From: Spodoptera frugiperda
Taxonomy: Eukaryota; Arthropoda; Insecta; Lepidoptera; Noctuidae
Direction of reading: 5' to 3'
NCBI RefSeq assembly: GCF_023101765.2
Contig: NC_064213.1
Coordinates: 12,524,001-12,588,000, forward strand
Length of the DNA: 64,000 nt
Shown: positions 35,201 to 40,638 of the stretch, one piece after another
Layout of the letters: each line of letters opens with the position of its first letter
Numbering within the stretch: position 1 is the first letter of the stretch
Notes under the pieces: generated by a model
The model's database searches: none
Told to the model about the DNA's origin: nothing
Seen by the model: only the letters and a program-made list of their open reading frames with translations
Program-made: the position numbers and the translations under genes

Positions 35201-35694
35201 GCGTTACGTGTCATAATGTGCACCTCTGCCTACCCCTTCGGGGATTAAAGGCGTGACGATATGTATGTAATGTACTTTTTAGCTCCCGGAGTGTACAACT
35301 TAACGGGTTACCGAGGCTCCGGTTCGAAGCAGGAACAGGAACAGGGTGGTTTTTTGGTAAAAGTCTGACACTCTCTTTCACCTCGCCCAAGGCGTGAAAA
35401 GTCAGTGGACGATTTTCTATTCTCAAAAAAAGAGAGCTTTTGCTAGATTGAGTAAGAGCCATATTTTGGCATGAATAGGTCAGCTTGAGCGGAGTGATAC
35501 AACGGCCTCTAAAAATTTTGGTGTACTTTTTTCAGGGCAAAGGCGAAATGTCTACCCATTGGCTGGAAGGCAGGATTGGGCCCTCTCCAGAAAGGCCAAC
35601 CGCTTCATCATTGGACTGCACACCTAGCTTCTTAGCCAGAATCCATTCCCAGAGATCACCTAGATACCAATCTGGAAAACCGAGGATACAATAA
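8144..35694 (+). CDS. NIT-domain receptor guanylate cyclase, 3' twelve exons (5' end missing)
   Basis: Exons: 8144-8266, 17063-17176, 18646-18780, 20318-20446, 27791-27920, 29157-29279, 32135-32224, 32727-32850, 33210-33298, 34489-34618, 34840-34931, 35536-35694 (stop 35692-35694). All junctions are GT-AG and the phases chain without error, giving 478 codons after one split codon. Residues 1-167 resemble a nitrate/nitrite-sensing (NIT) helical bundle. Residues 182-202 form a transmembrane segment and about 211-251 a dimerisation helix (LLYQMLPPSIAKQL). Residues 252-450 form a class III cyclase domain that would convert GTP to cGMP in the cytosol. Metal ligands are D266 (FSDIVGFT) and D310 (IGDSYM). 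Guanine-specifying residues are E306 (KIETIGD) and C378 (RYCLFGD), and the transition-state residues are N385 and R389 (NTASR). The first transmembrane segment and start of the NIT domain must lie upstream. There is no kinase-homology or ANF-receptor domain, so it is not an ordinary peptide-receptor cyclase. The final ~40 residues are Ser/Pro/Arg-rich and unassigned. Confidence 0.9.
8443..8595. repeat. Local duplication whose second copy is split by the MITE
   Basis: TATATGGAAGCTAATATGTA with the following AT-rich stretch and AACGAATCGAATGCTGTTAT recurs at 8697-8718 and 9116-9203, with the 400-bp MITE between the two parts. Confidence 0.8.
8716..9115. mobile_element. MITE with GTGATAGGGGTGAGAC ends, TA target site
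   Basis: The left end is CAACGTGATAGGGGTGAGAC and the right end GTCTCACCCCTATCACATTG, with TA on both sides. A duplicated flank without the insertion occurs at about 8452-8465, showing the empty site. Further pieces of the family lie at 1449-1545, 30095-30180, 36395-36541 and 60253-60440. Confidence 0.85.
10065..10210 (-). mobile_element. Non-LTR retrotransposon fragment
   Basis: On the minus strand it reads a decayed reverse-transcriptase C-terminal block. Similar sequence (AAGTACTGCCTT, AGGCTCTTGATCCAACC) recurs at 37385-37640. The exact clade is uncertain. Confidence 0.5.
11323..11985. mobile_element. Rearranged copy of the CCCGACTG element, containing a 45-bp perfect hairpin
   Basis: It begins ACCCGACTGCGCCAGAAGG and ends GAAACGCAGTCGGGTT. 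It contains two copies of the TTTACTGTGAGAGTGACACT block (about 11449 and 11589), a dispersed repeat at 11610-11800, and the hairpin at 11827-11942. It lies in the intron between cyclase exons A and B. Confidence 0.6.
11827..11942. repeat. Perfect 45-bp inverted repeat (hairpin)
   Basis: Arm 11827-11871 is the exact reverse complement of arm 11898-11942, with a 26-base loop. The arms include AAGCAGTCGGGACCCATTCT. It lies in sense orientation inside the cyclase intron, so any pre-mRNA would contain a 45-bp perfect duplex. Confidence 0.95.
12826..13067. mobile_element. piggyBac-type MITE
   Basis: TTAA lies at 12822-12825 and 13068-13071. The ends CCTTTTGAACGCCA and TGGCGGTCAAAAGG are near-perfect inverses. 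TTAA duplication is the hallmark of piggyBac insertion. The open frames here are not genes. Confidence 0.8.
13385..13502 (-). mobile_element. R1-like LINE 3' UTR copy
   Basis: Minus-strand copy of the tail family: AAAATCATCCAATGACTTCT, CCGCCTTGG, AACTCTTACTGACTGAAAAC, CCACCCCGTTCC. It is truncated at its 5' side. Confidence 0.7.
14670..15062. repeat. Two GGCCGGCTCGACC-family repeat copies in tandem
   Basis: A complete reverse copy (14670-14935: CAATCGTCGCCGCCCATGAA to GCATGACTCTCCCACACTTA) is followed by a partial copy (14940-15062) in the same orientation, ending at GTTGTTGGGGAATCGG. Confidence 0.75.
15491..15611. mobile_element. Near-palindromic MITE, 121 bp
   Basis: Arms 15491-15523 and 15579-15611 (33 bp, one mismatch, opening ACGGCGCATTCCAATAACCT) flank a second inverted pair (GGTAGAATTTTGACA at 15538 and its inverse at 15571). 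The whole unit can fold in two alternative ways. It lies in the cyclase A-B intron. Confidence 0.8.
17063..17176 (+). CDS. Guanylate cyclase exon B: NIT core
   Basis: The acceptor is TCAACAG and the donor AAAG|GTAATC. Visible residues 42-78 include NLLRSIECKGIGSVLGINYF followed by ARGYL. The family pattern here is roughly a Leu-Leu-x-x-Lys-Glu then Gly-(I/L)-Glu-Arg-Ala then Phe-x-x-Gly. In this copy the usually charged Lys-Glu and Glu-Arg positions are replaced (IE and GS), so the core is recognisable but diverged. That comparison is from my memory of the family, not from an alignment. Confidence 0.85.
17215..17640 (-). mobile_element. LINE reverse-transcriptase fragment (RTE/jockey-like C-terminus)
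   Basis: The minus strand carries pieces reading like RCFRHVERMDESK, GRPRRTDIDQ and ILKKGQIK, with stops and shifts. The same C-terminal block occurs on the + strand at 39470-39690. It lies directly after cyclase exon B, within the intron. Confidence 0.65.
18646..18780 (+). CDS. Guanylate cyclase exon C: NIT second half
   Basis: The acceptor is TTTCCAG and the donor GAGC|GTAAAC. Residues 80-123 start YIAHMVLGRDLLDNTLNLVP, a helical stretch fitting the second half of a NIT domain. Reading through the donor would give an immediate TAA, so the splice is required. Confidence 0.85.
18918..19515 (+). mobile_element. R1-like LINE: reverse-transcriptase end, 3' UTR and poly-A
   Basis: From 18920 the + strand reads CDRPEDTVEHCGVPYVM and DGDLSRPKLVQAMVNG, a decayed R1-clade C-terminal CCHC-like region, then a shifted SFCE-like stretch. 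From about 19260 it passes without a break into GTGCGTGCGGCGCGTCGCG, ATCAGACCACAAATGAGGCC, the GGTTTACC...GGAACGG-GT block and a run of 15 A. This copy shows that the short repeats of that type across the window are 5'-truncated 3' ends of the same LINE. Confidence 0.7.
20100..20282 (+). mobile_element. tRNA-like SINE, family B
   Basis: The head GGCGCGGTGGCTGGGCAACT carries a B-box-like GGTTCGATTCC at about 20147-20157 for RNA polymerase III, followed by CAACTCTTTGTGTGATCCAC and AACGCACCCACGACACAGG. Copies on the minus strand: 1555-1675, 3540-3665, 3895-3995, 15695-15785, 19835-19960, 28745-28835, 30228-30300. Confidence 0.8.
20318..20446 (+). CDS. Guanylate cyclase exon D: end of NIT region
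   Basis: The acceptor is TACCCAG and the donor TAAG|GTTTGT. Residues 125-166 include DAIEYFDQTATFLDKLRAVQ and a basic amphipathic end, the membrane-proximal last helix of the extracellular bundle. Short SINE and LINE fragments lie on both sides. Confidence 0.85.
21370..21655 (+). mobile_element. tRNA-like SINE, family A (decayed)
   Basis: GCGACTGCCCAACAAGGCGT, a B box within GGGTTCGTTCGATTCC, TAGCACGGAGTCTGGAATTG and CCTACCCCTTCG appear in the family order. Its open frames are not genes. Confidence 0.75.
22197..22315 (+). repeat. GATA/ATGATA microsatellite
   Basis: Alternating TATGATAGA and ATAATGATATGATAG units are followed by GATGATGATG. They lie in the intron before cyclase exon E, next to a LINE 3' tail of GACTTT repeats (22112-22138). 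Confidence 0.85.
22655..23862. mobile_element. Probable Helitron-like element with nested LINE copies
   Basis: The 3' end GAAGTCGCGGGCAAAAGCTAGT is the lepidopteran Helitron-type end (CTAGT at 23858-23862). The 5' side near 22690 has AATACTCAGAAACGGCTGATCC. Two R1-like LINE 3' UTR copies are nested inside at 22900-23095 and 23138-23245. The start is uncertain. Confidence 0.5.
23863..26920. other. Cyclase D-E intron: no exon seen, mixed repeats
   Basis: It holds a minus LINE 3' end (23965-24125), an unassigned block (24300-25090) in which several short motifs recur, a minus SINE-A copy, a Helitron-type 5' end, and AT-rich sequence. No coding exon is needed because exons D and E join in phase. 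Confidence 0.55.
25665..25820 (+). mobile_element. Helitron-type 5' end
   Basis: TCCTCCTAATATTATAAAAG with GTTTGTTTGTTTG and ACGGCTGAAGGGATCGGGAT is a recurring lepidopteran Helitron start. Related starts are near 12475, 40975, 47285 and 49905. No matching 3' end was assigned to this copy. Confidence 0.5.
26930..27652 (+). repeat. Minisatellite, about 13 units of 55 bp, in the cyclase intron
   Basis: Units start CATGTTGCGTGGCAACAGT and end in CAATGCTGAATATATAT. The last four unit starts (27445, 27500, 27555, 27610) are exactly 55 bp apart and nearly identical, while the earlier ones are 46-82 bp and more diverged. Each unit contains self-complementary pieces (CATGTTGC with GCAACATG, GTTGC with GCAAC), so each could form a small hairpin. 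The array sits between exons D and E of the cyclase. The long open frames over it are by-products of the repeat, not genes. Confidence 0.95.
27791..27920 (+). CDS. Guanylate cyclase exon E: transmembrane segment
   Basis: The acceptor is TTCCACAG and the donor ACAG|GTATTT. Residues 168-210 hold a hydrophobic segment of 21 residues (visible 182-202, core AGILILVCVVSPIIIVLV) bounded by Arg on both sides, the single membrane pass visible in this window. It lies 140 bp after the end of the 55-bp minisatellite. Confidence 0.88.
28861..29106. mobile_element. Foldback MITE 37-50 bp upstream of cyclase exon F
   Basis: Arm 28861-28932 (TTATCGGCTTACTCACGTAA, AACTCGACTAGTTTCAAGCC) is inverted at 29000-29072. 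TATCCCATTCGTT (13 bp) flanks it at 28848-28860 and 29107-29119. Partial copies lie at 25450-25530, 34665-34705, 37165-37240, 38035-38115 and 51805-51850. Confidence 0.75.
29157..29279 (+). CDS. Guanylate cyclase exon F: dimerisation (signalling) helix
   Basis: The acceptor is TTTTCAG and the donor GCAG|GTGCGT. The 41 codons (residues 211-251) contain a charged heptad-like helix and LLYQMLPPSIAKQL, the conserved linker immediately N-terminal to the cyclase domain of receptor and soluble guanylate cyclases. A foldback transposon ends 37 bp before the exon. Confidence 0.92.
30885..31620. repeat. Duplicated LINE-tail block around a GC-rich island
   Basis: A segment of about 160 bp (AAGCGGGAGAAGTCATTGGA to AAGAGTGGCATGCGGAT) occurs at about 30986-31144 and again at 31451-31610. 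Between them, 31145-31450 is GC-rich and contains CGTAAGCGCGGG at least three times. No protein is supported; the open frames there are shadows. It lies in the cyclase F-G intron. Confidence 0.75.
31795..31882 (+). repeat. Pentanucleotide-type tandem repeat (CACGT/TCATG)
   Basis: TCATG units pass into (T)CACG(T) units over about 85 bp. This is low-complexity sequence in the intron between cyclase exons F and G. Confidence 0.85.
32135..32224 (+). CDS. Guanylate cyclase exon G: first metal-binding motif
   Basis: The acceptor is TTTACAG and the donor TCAG|GTACCT. The 30 codons (residues 252-281) contain VTVYFSDIVGFTAI with metal ligand D266, which is diagnostic of class III nucleotide cyclases. 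Confidence 0.95.
32480..32635 (+). mobile_element. R1-like LINE 3' UTR copy
   Basis: GACTGCTTAGCGAGTTACCG, GGAACAGGGTGGTTTTTAAT, CTCGCCCAAGGC and TTAAATGATTTTTC followed by A-rich sequence. Further + copies not listed separately: 20495-20600, 35300-35425, 45735-45805. Minus copies: 480-600, 10790-10870, 21990-22060, 31685-31765, 39983-40085. Confidence 0.7.
32727..32850 (+). CDS. Guanylate cyclase exon H: purine and second metal site
   Basis: The acceptor is TTTTCAG and the donor AACG|GTAAGA. Residues 282-322 contain DVYKIETIGDSYMVASGLPV. E306 contacts guanine in this family, and D310 is the second metal ligand, 44 residues after D266, as in active cyclases. Confidence 0.95.
32898..33180 (+). 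mobile_element. tRNA-like SINE, family A (full-length)
   Basis: The head TGCCTCGTTGGTCGAGTGGT is A-box-like and GGTTCGATTCCCGG is B-box-like, as in a tRNA. The body contains GCACGG-type, TATGGCAATA, CACCCCCTATTACACGGG and CTATCCCTTCGGGGAT. It lies in the intron between cyclase exons H and I, about 30 bp before exon I. It is similar to noctuid tRNA-derived SINEs. Confidence 0.85.
33210..33298 (+). CDS. Guanylate cyclase exon I: cyclase helical connector
   Basis: The acceptor is TTTTCAG and the donor TCAG|GTACTA. Residues 324-352 (NKHATEIASMALELLEA then SMCRLPHRPDQ) form the helix between the two active-site halves. Confidence 0.92.
34140..34400. repeat. GGCCGGCTCGACC-family repeat copy in the cyclase I-J intron
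   Basis: GGGCCGGCTCGACTAGTGTG to TTACCATCAGGTGATCCGTC, complete in the family order, ending about 90 bp before exon J. Confidence 0.8.
34489..34618 (+). CDS. Guanylate cyclase exon J: second active-site half
   Basis: The acceptor is TTCTAG and the donor GAAC|GTGAGT. Residues 353-395 contain GIHMGPCVAGIVG, MPRYCLFGD and NTASRMES. C378 (guanine specificity), N385 and R389 (catalysis) are all present, so the site looks competent for cGMP synthesis. Confidence 0.95.
34840..34931 (+). CDS. Guanylate cyclase exon K
   Basis: The acceptor is TTTTCAG and the donor CAAG|GTATTT. Residues 397-426 (MKIQISDDVKKAL, then GLFLTAPRGVVDVK) match the strand-helix region that follows the catalytic arginine in guanylate cyclases. 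Reading on past the donor runs into a SINE. Confidence 0.92.
34981..35268 (+). mobile_element. tRNA-like SINE, family A
   Basis: The head is TGCCTCGTTGGCCTAGTGGT, the B box is within GGGTTCGATTCCCGGG, and the end CCTTCGGGGATTAAAGGCGT is followed by an ATGTATG tail. It lies in the last intron of the cyclase gene. Confidence 0.85.
35536..35694 (+). CDS. Guanylate cyclase last exon: domain end and Ser/Pro/Arg-rich tail
   Basis: The acceptor is TTTTTCAG. It starts GKGEMSTHWLEGR, the standard end of a guanylate cyclase domain (KGKG..TYWL). About 40 residues rich in Ser, Pro and Arg follow, then TAA at 35692. AATAAA-type signals follow closely (one overlaps the stop region near 35691, another is near 35982), so the gene probably ends before 36.0 kb. 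Confidence 0.9.
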   Translation, partial: GKGEMSTHWLEGRIGPSPERPTASSLDCTPSFLARIHSQRSPRYQSGKPRIQ

Positions 35695-36394
35695 ATACAG
35701 TACAATTGTTTTACTAACATCGGTTTATTTATTAGATTCTCAGGTCAGGCAAGCCTATGTTCAGATGGCAAGCGTTAAGCGCACGCTTACTTCTACACGC
35801 ATTTTGTTAGCGCGGGTTAGCGTGTGTTTGTCTGAATAAAATGCGTGTAGTTGTAAGCGCTCGTGATGTAACAAATATTGGCAGCGTCGCATACGCGTTC
35901 GCAAATGAAAAAAATTACATAGGTACGTTACATCACTAAAGCGCAAGTTTTATTTTAATGATGCTTTGACGATGTCAAATTTTAATAAAGGTTCATGTAA
36001 ATACAGAGCGTTGTATATAATAGACCTGCCATAACTGGCAAAAACTTTATATAGTACTACTAGTACTACTAGTTTATATAGTACATCTAGCGGCCGAAGC
36101 AAGAACTGATTTACATCCAAAATATTTAGATGGAAGCAATTGTGACGCTTGACAGAAATTCAGTAAAAATGCCAGCCGAATGTCAAAAGTTGATTCCAAA
36201 GATTTTGGACATCTATTATGATCAGTATAACATGCACGTATTAATTTATTACTACCATTTTGGTCAGCTCCACTCAATGAGTCCTCAGTTGAGTCATCCA
36301 CTTATTAGTGTGTTGTGTATAATCAGTTTGACTGTATGTATGTTAGGTCCAAGGAAACTTTGTTCTCAATAAAAAAAAAACATACAATATCACT

Positions 36395-36541
36395 TAAAAG
36401 AGAAAAAAAATATTAAATAGCCATAATTTTTAGGGGCCCTCCCCTAGGTTCGACCCTTTCGATCCCCGAAATTTGAACGATAAAATTAGATGTAGTACTC
36501 AGCCTTAACGGGTTAGAAGTCCCACCCCTATCACATTGTAT
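36395..36541. mobile_element. Truncated GTGATAGGGG-end MITE
   Basis: It has only the right half of the family, ending TTAACGGGTTAGAAGTCCCA and CCCCTATCACATTGTA. It lies just after the end of the cyclase gene. Confidence 0.7.
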
Positions 36542-37027
36542 AATAACGACTGTTGTCTATTAAATCAAAGAATATATTGGATATGTATAAAAAATATGTC
36601 CAAAGTATTTTATAAAAAAAAAATCATAGGCGTGTTTGTATGGACTTATTATCTAAGGACCTAAGTAGTAAAGTATTAGATACTCACATATGAGGTGCTT
36701 TAAAAGTATATACCACGGCTTTAATGGGAGGTAGTGTTATGTTCGAAGATTACAATAGTCAATATAAATTCAAATTCATTTATTCATTGTAGATCACAGG
36801 TAGGTACATAATACAGTTTATTTATTTATTAAGGTTTCCCAGTTAAGATACATACAGACATTCTTAAAAATATGGGAAACAACAGTTAGTGTCATCAACA
36901 TCTTCGCTTCGCCGTCCTGGCAGTAAGCGTGGTGGCCAAACGCAGACTTATCAACGTTAAAAAAAGTGTATGCTCTTAAATTAAAGTTGTTATCATATTT
37001 TTTGAGTTCAGCTGTGTCCTGCTCAGT

Positions 37028-38115
37028 GGGCATACAATATTAATGATCTCAGTATTAATTATTATGTAAAAAAACCTATAATAAATAAAAAACTTATAAT
37101 TAATAATTAATATTTTCTGATAATTTCCTGTTTATTATAATGTACTGAGATCATGATTTTATTGTAACTTTCGTGAGACATACTAAATTAATTATTATGT
37201 TATCGGCTTACTCACGTACTGTTTCGAACTAGTCGAGTTTCGTCAAAATATATATATAATATATATATACTTAATACTAAATTAATTATAATACTAAATT
37301 TTTTCTTTGTCACATTTATCTTAACGTGTTTGTTACATTTTTAAATAAAAAAAAAGTATAAAAAAAAAAACATTTAAAAATATAAAATAGCAGTAGCCCA
37401 CCAGTAACGGGACAAATTCAAGCTACCGGTGGTCAGGGCTCAAAGAGAGAATTTCCGGACAATGCGCGCCGTGTCCAGAAGTACTGCCTTTATCAGGCTC
37501 TTGATCCAACCATCTAACGTTAGCCTACTCAGGTTTTGGAGGCTTTTGGCTATAAGGCCATTGGCAGATACGACTATCGTCACAATGATTGCTGAATCTA
37601 CATCCCACATGTCGACAACCTCATGGCTAAATAGATAATACTGGCTTTATCTTTTTCAGCTTTCACAAGATTCTCGTCATGTGACATTGTTATATCAATT
37701 ATATGTGCAACGGCTTGGTCGATCTATCACCACAATGTCAGGTTTGTTAGCAACAATTGTCCTGTCTGTGATGATAGTTCAATCCCAATACAGTATGAAT
37801 CTCCATTTTCAAGAACTGGGTCAGGCAGATACTTATAATTAAACTTCAGATTCAACAATTTGTATTTTAAAGCAAGCTGTGTGATGAATCATTGGGCATA
37901 CAATATTAATGATCTCAGTATTAATTATTATGTAAAAAAACCTATAATAAATAAAAAACTTATAATTAATAATTAATATTTTCTGATAATTTCCTGTTTA
38001 TTATAATGTACTGAGATCATGATTTTATTGTAACTTTCGTGAGACATACTAAATTAATTATTATGTTATCGGCTTACTCACGTACTGTTTTGAACTAGTC
38101 GAGTTCTAAACAGTA
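37028..38115. repeat. Long direct repeats (about 207 bp) flanking a LINE fragment
   Basis: 37028-37235 and 37897-38104 are near-identical (GGGCATACAATATTAATGAT ... TTATCGGCTTACTCACGTAC). Between them, 37385-37890 reads on the minus strand as a decayed non-LTR reverse transcriptase. An inverted fragment of the repeat follows at 38107-38180. Confidence 0.8.
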
Positions 38116-38354
38116 CGTGAGCTCACAGGAAATTATCAGAAAATATTAATAATAAGTTTTTTATTTATTATAGGTTTTTTTCATACAAAACATCTACGTT
38201 TGAGTTTGTTGTGAAAGAGTTGTTTCCCTGTCTTTGTCGCTTCGTCAATGAAAACAATTAATAGTATTTTTTTTGCACGAAGCGACGTATCGTGCATATT
38301 TGTGTATCATTGAATTAACTGGTCTGGGGTACGAAATTTCTTCACTATTGTTTT

Positions 38355-38940
38355 TTTTTATGTTAAATTGGCCGACGTTTGGCCGCTATCTCGCCTGATG
38401 GTAAGTAATGATGCGGCCTACGATGGAGCACGTCTGCCCATAAGCAACCTATTCACTCGGGCATTGAAGACACCCAGGTTATACCCATCAGGAAACACAG
38501 ACTCCGGCAAGGAGTTCCACTCCCTAGCCGTTCGCACTAGGAAGCTTGAAGCGAAGCGCTTCGTGCGTGTGGGTTGGATATCTACCATGAAACGGGACGC
38601 CTCGCCGATTGTCTTGTGGTTCGATGATGGAAAGGACTAGGAGGAATCAAGTTGTGCAATTCCCCCGCACACTCTCCGAAATGTATCCGGTAAAAAACGG
38701 AAAGGCTTGCGACCTTGCGCCTGTGTTCAAGGCTTTGAAGTCGGGCCTCCACAAGCGCATCATCATTGATGAGCTTCTTGGCACGCCTTTCAATGTGTTC
38801 GAGCGCATCCAGCTGGTATTTAGCCGAGCCGTCCCAAAGGTGAGAACAGTACTCCATACATGACCGAACCTGTAATCTACAAACACAACGTTAACTCCCG
38901 TTAAAGCTGTGGCAGATAATTTTAGAACACCTTTCAATTA
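38355..38940 (-). pseudogene. Jockey-type LINE 3' end (reverse-transcriptase C-terminus)
   Basis: The minus strand reads MEYCSHLWDGSAKYQLDALE and IERRAKKLINDDALV, then after a frameshift RTAREWNSLPESVFPDGYNL and MGRRAPS. The short tail ends at about 38350. This is the conserved end of a jockey/CR1-like reverse transcriptase. It is 5'-truncated and frameshifted. Confidence 0.8.
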
Positions 38941-39439
38941 ATTTATAGTAGGAATATTAATTTATAAGGATATGTTAAAATATTTTATTATAAATTGTAT
39001 GTATATGTATATTTTATACGTTAATAAATGTCATAATATAAACTGTCTTTATTTATGTGCATGCATGCATGTAATGTACACAATGTACAGGTAAACTGCA
39101 CATTACATGTTTCAGAGCCAAAATGGCTCCCATGAAACAAAACCGCAGAATATTCGGAGCTAGGCAATATAAAAATTATACAGAAGAGATGTTAAAATTA
39201 GTTATGGAGATGGTAAAATTAAAAAAATTAAAAAGTCAAAAGATTACACATAATTTTGTAGCCTTTTTTGACAATATTAAACATAAAAACTTAACATTTT
39301 ATAATTGAATTTAGTTTAAAAGGGAACAACATTTATGTTAAAAATTTGTGAGTTTTTTTTACTTTAGGTTTAAGGTTCATTAAATTTTATAAAATATTTA
39401 TTTCATAAAAAAATCTTCCTCGTTTTTTGAAAACCTTGA

Positions 39440-39695
39440 GCGTTACAAATTATTTGTATGAAGATTACGAAAGAAAAAGATTTCCGAAAGAAATATACAA
39501 GGCAAATGTGAGTGGGACCGTCGTCGGTAGAGGGCGATATATTAAAAAAGGGTCAAATTAAAAGTACCTTTAACCTACGAGCATGCATGAAAAGACTGAT
39601 GAATGTTGATGAAGCGACAGAAGTGTGTAAGAACCGTGGCAATTGGCGTTCCATTGTCTCTGCCTACCCCCATGGGAGACACACCTTTCTTTTTA
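39440..39695 (+). pseudogene. LINE reverse-transcriptase C-terminal fragment
   Basis: The + strand has KIYKANVSGT, then KKGQIKSTFNLRACMKRLMN and VDEATEVCKNRGNWRSIVSA. This is the same C-terminal block seen reversed at 17215-17640. It is broken near 39535. Confidence 0.7.
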
Positions 39696-39961
39696 TATGA
39701 TTTTATTTCAATTTTTTAATGAACCACGCCAGTAAAAGAGCAGACGGGGATACTACGTCCAAAAGGCATCTCCGTCTAATATAAGTAGCATGTAAGTTTT
39801 ATCTACATAGATATTTTTTCTACCTAATATTACAATCATTTAGGATATCAATAAAACTCGCTGTAAGATTATATCACGCAATCAATCTTAGAGATTATAT
39901 TAGTCAGTCTTCAAGGTTGAACTATGCTTCTACTGAAGGAGACATGACGATTATCTTTTTA

Positions 39962-40054
<93 letters not shown>

Positions 40055-40521
40055 CTAGGTAGGCCCAGTACCTACGGGTTTGGTTCTACAGGCGGCGAAC
40101 TACCCTTGCTCGCCATCCGCAGAATGGACGTTTCGACTTTTTTTTTATTTTAATGTACCGTGATATGTGAATTTTATAAAACTAATAGCAATTCGATAAA
40201 TAAAAATTATCCTTGAACGTATGTACAATACCACTTAGGTATTGTAAATTAAATCGTATATGGTCGAATGACGACCACTAGGCGACCAATAGTATTACTA
40301 GAATTATTTCTAACATGTTAAAGTTCCATTACGAATAAATTCACTGTTTCACGTCGTTTTAATTTATAATGATAATGCTAGCTCTATGGGATATAAGTAT
40401 TTTTCAGCCCTTTAGTTGTTTAAGTCCAATCGTATCAAAAAAGTCGCATCAACGGAAAAATTGACTTTACAAATTAGGCACTTTTTATTGAGTCTGACGT
40501 TTCCTGAAGGTAGCGTGCGTA

Positions 40522-40532
40522 TGACGGCGTCA
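40522..40532. promoter_or_regulatory. CRE/ATF-like near-palindrome upstream of pro-peptide 1
   Basis: TGACGGCGTCA is two TGACG half sites facing each other around a central base. It lies 34 bp upstream of the TATA box. It resembles bZIP (ATF/CREB) sites, but binding is inferred from the motif only. Confidence 0.35.
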
Positions 40533-40565
40533 TCGCTACGTGCTGTGCTTACCTATACACGGCGG

Positions 40566-40572
40566 TATATAA
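40566..40572 (+). promoter_or_regulatory. TATA box of pro-peptide 1 gene
   Basis: TATATAA lies 67 bp before the ATG. This places the start of transcription near 40597 and gives a short 5' leader of about 40 bases. Confidence 0.65.
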
Positions 40573-40638
40573 GTGGCAACTTTTGTTGGACTATTGGCAT
40601 TTCTGTTTCCATCGTCGTTCAGATATTACCTCAAGAAA

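Noticed and set aside
37028..38104. LTR retrotransposon suggested by long direct repeats
   Set aside because: The repeats match a MITE family elsewhere (28861-29106), lack TG...CA ends, and enclose a non-LTR fragment.
40573..40638. Longer N-terminus for pro-peptide 1 starting upstream of ATG 40639
   Set aside because: The upstream start would be GTG and would overlap the expected transcription start next to the TATA box. The ATG at 40639 directly begins a signal peptide.
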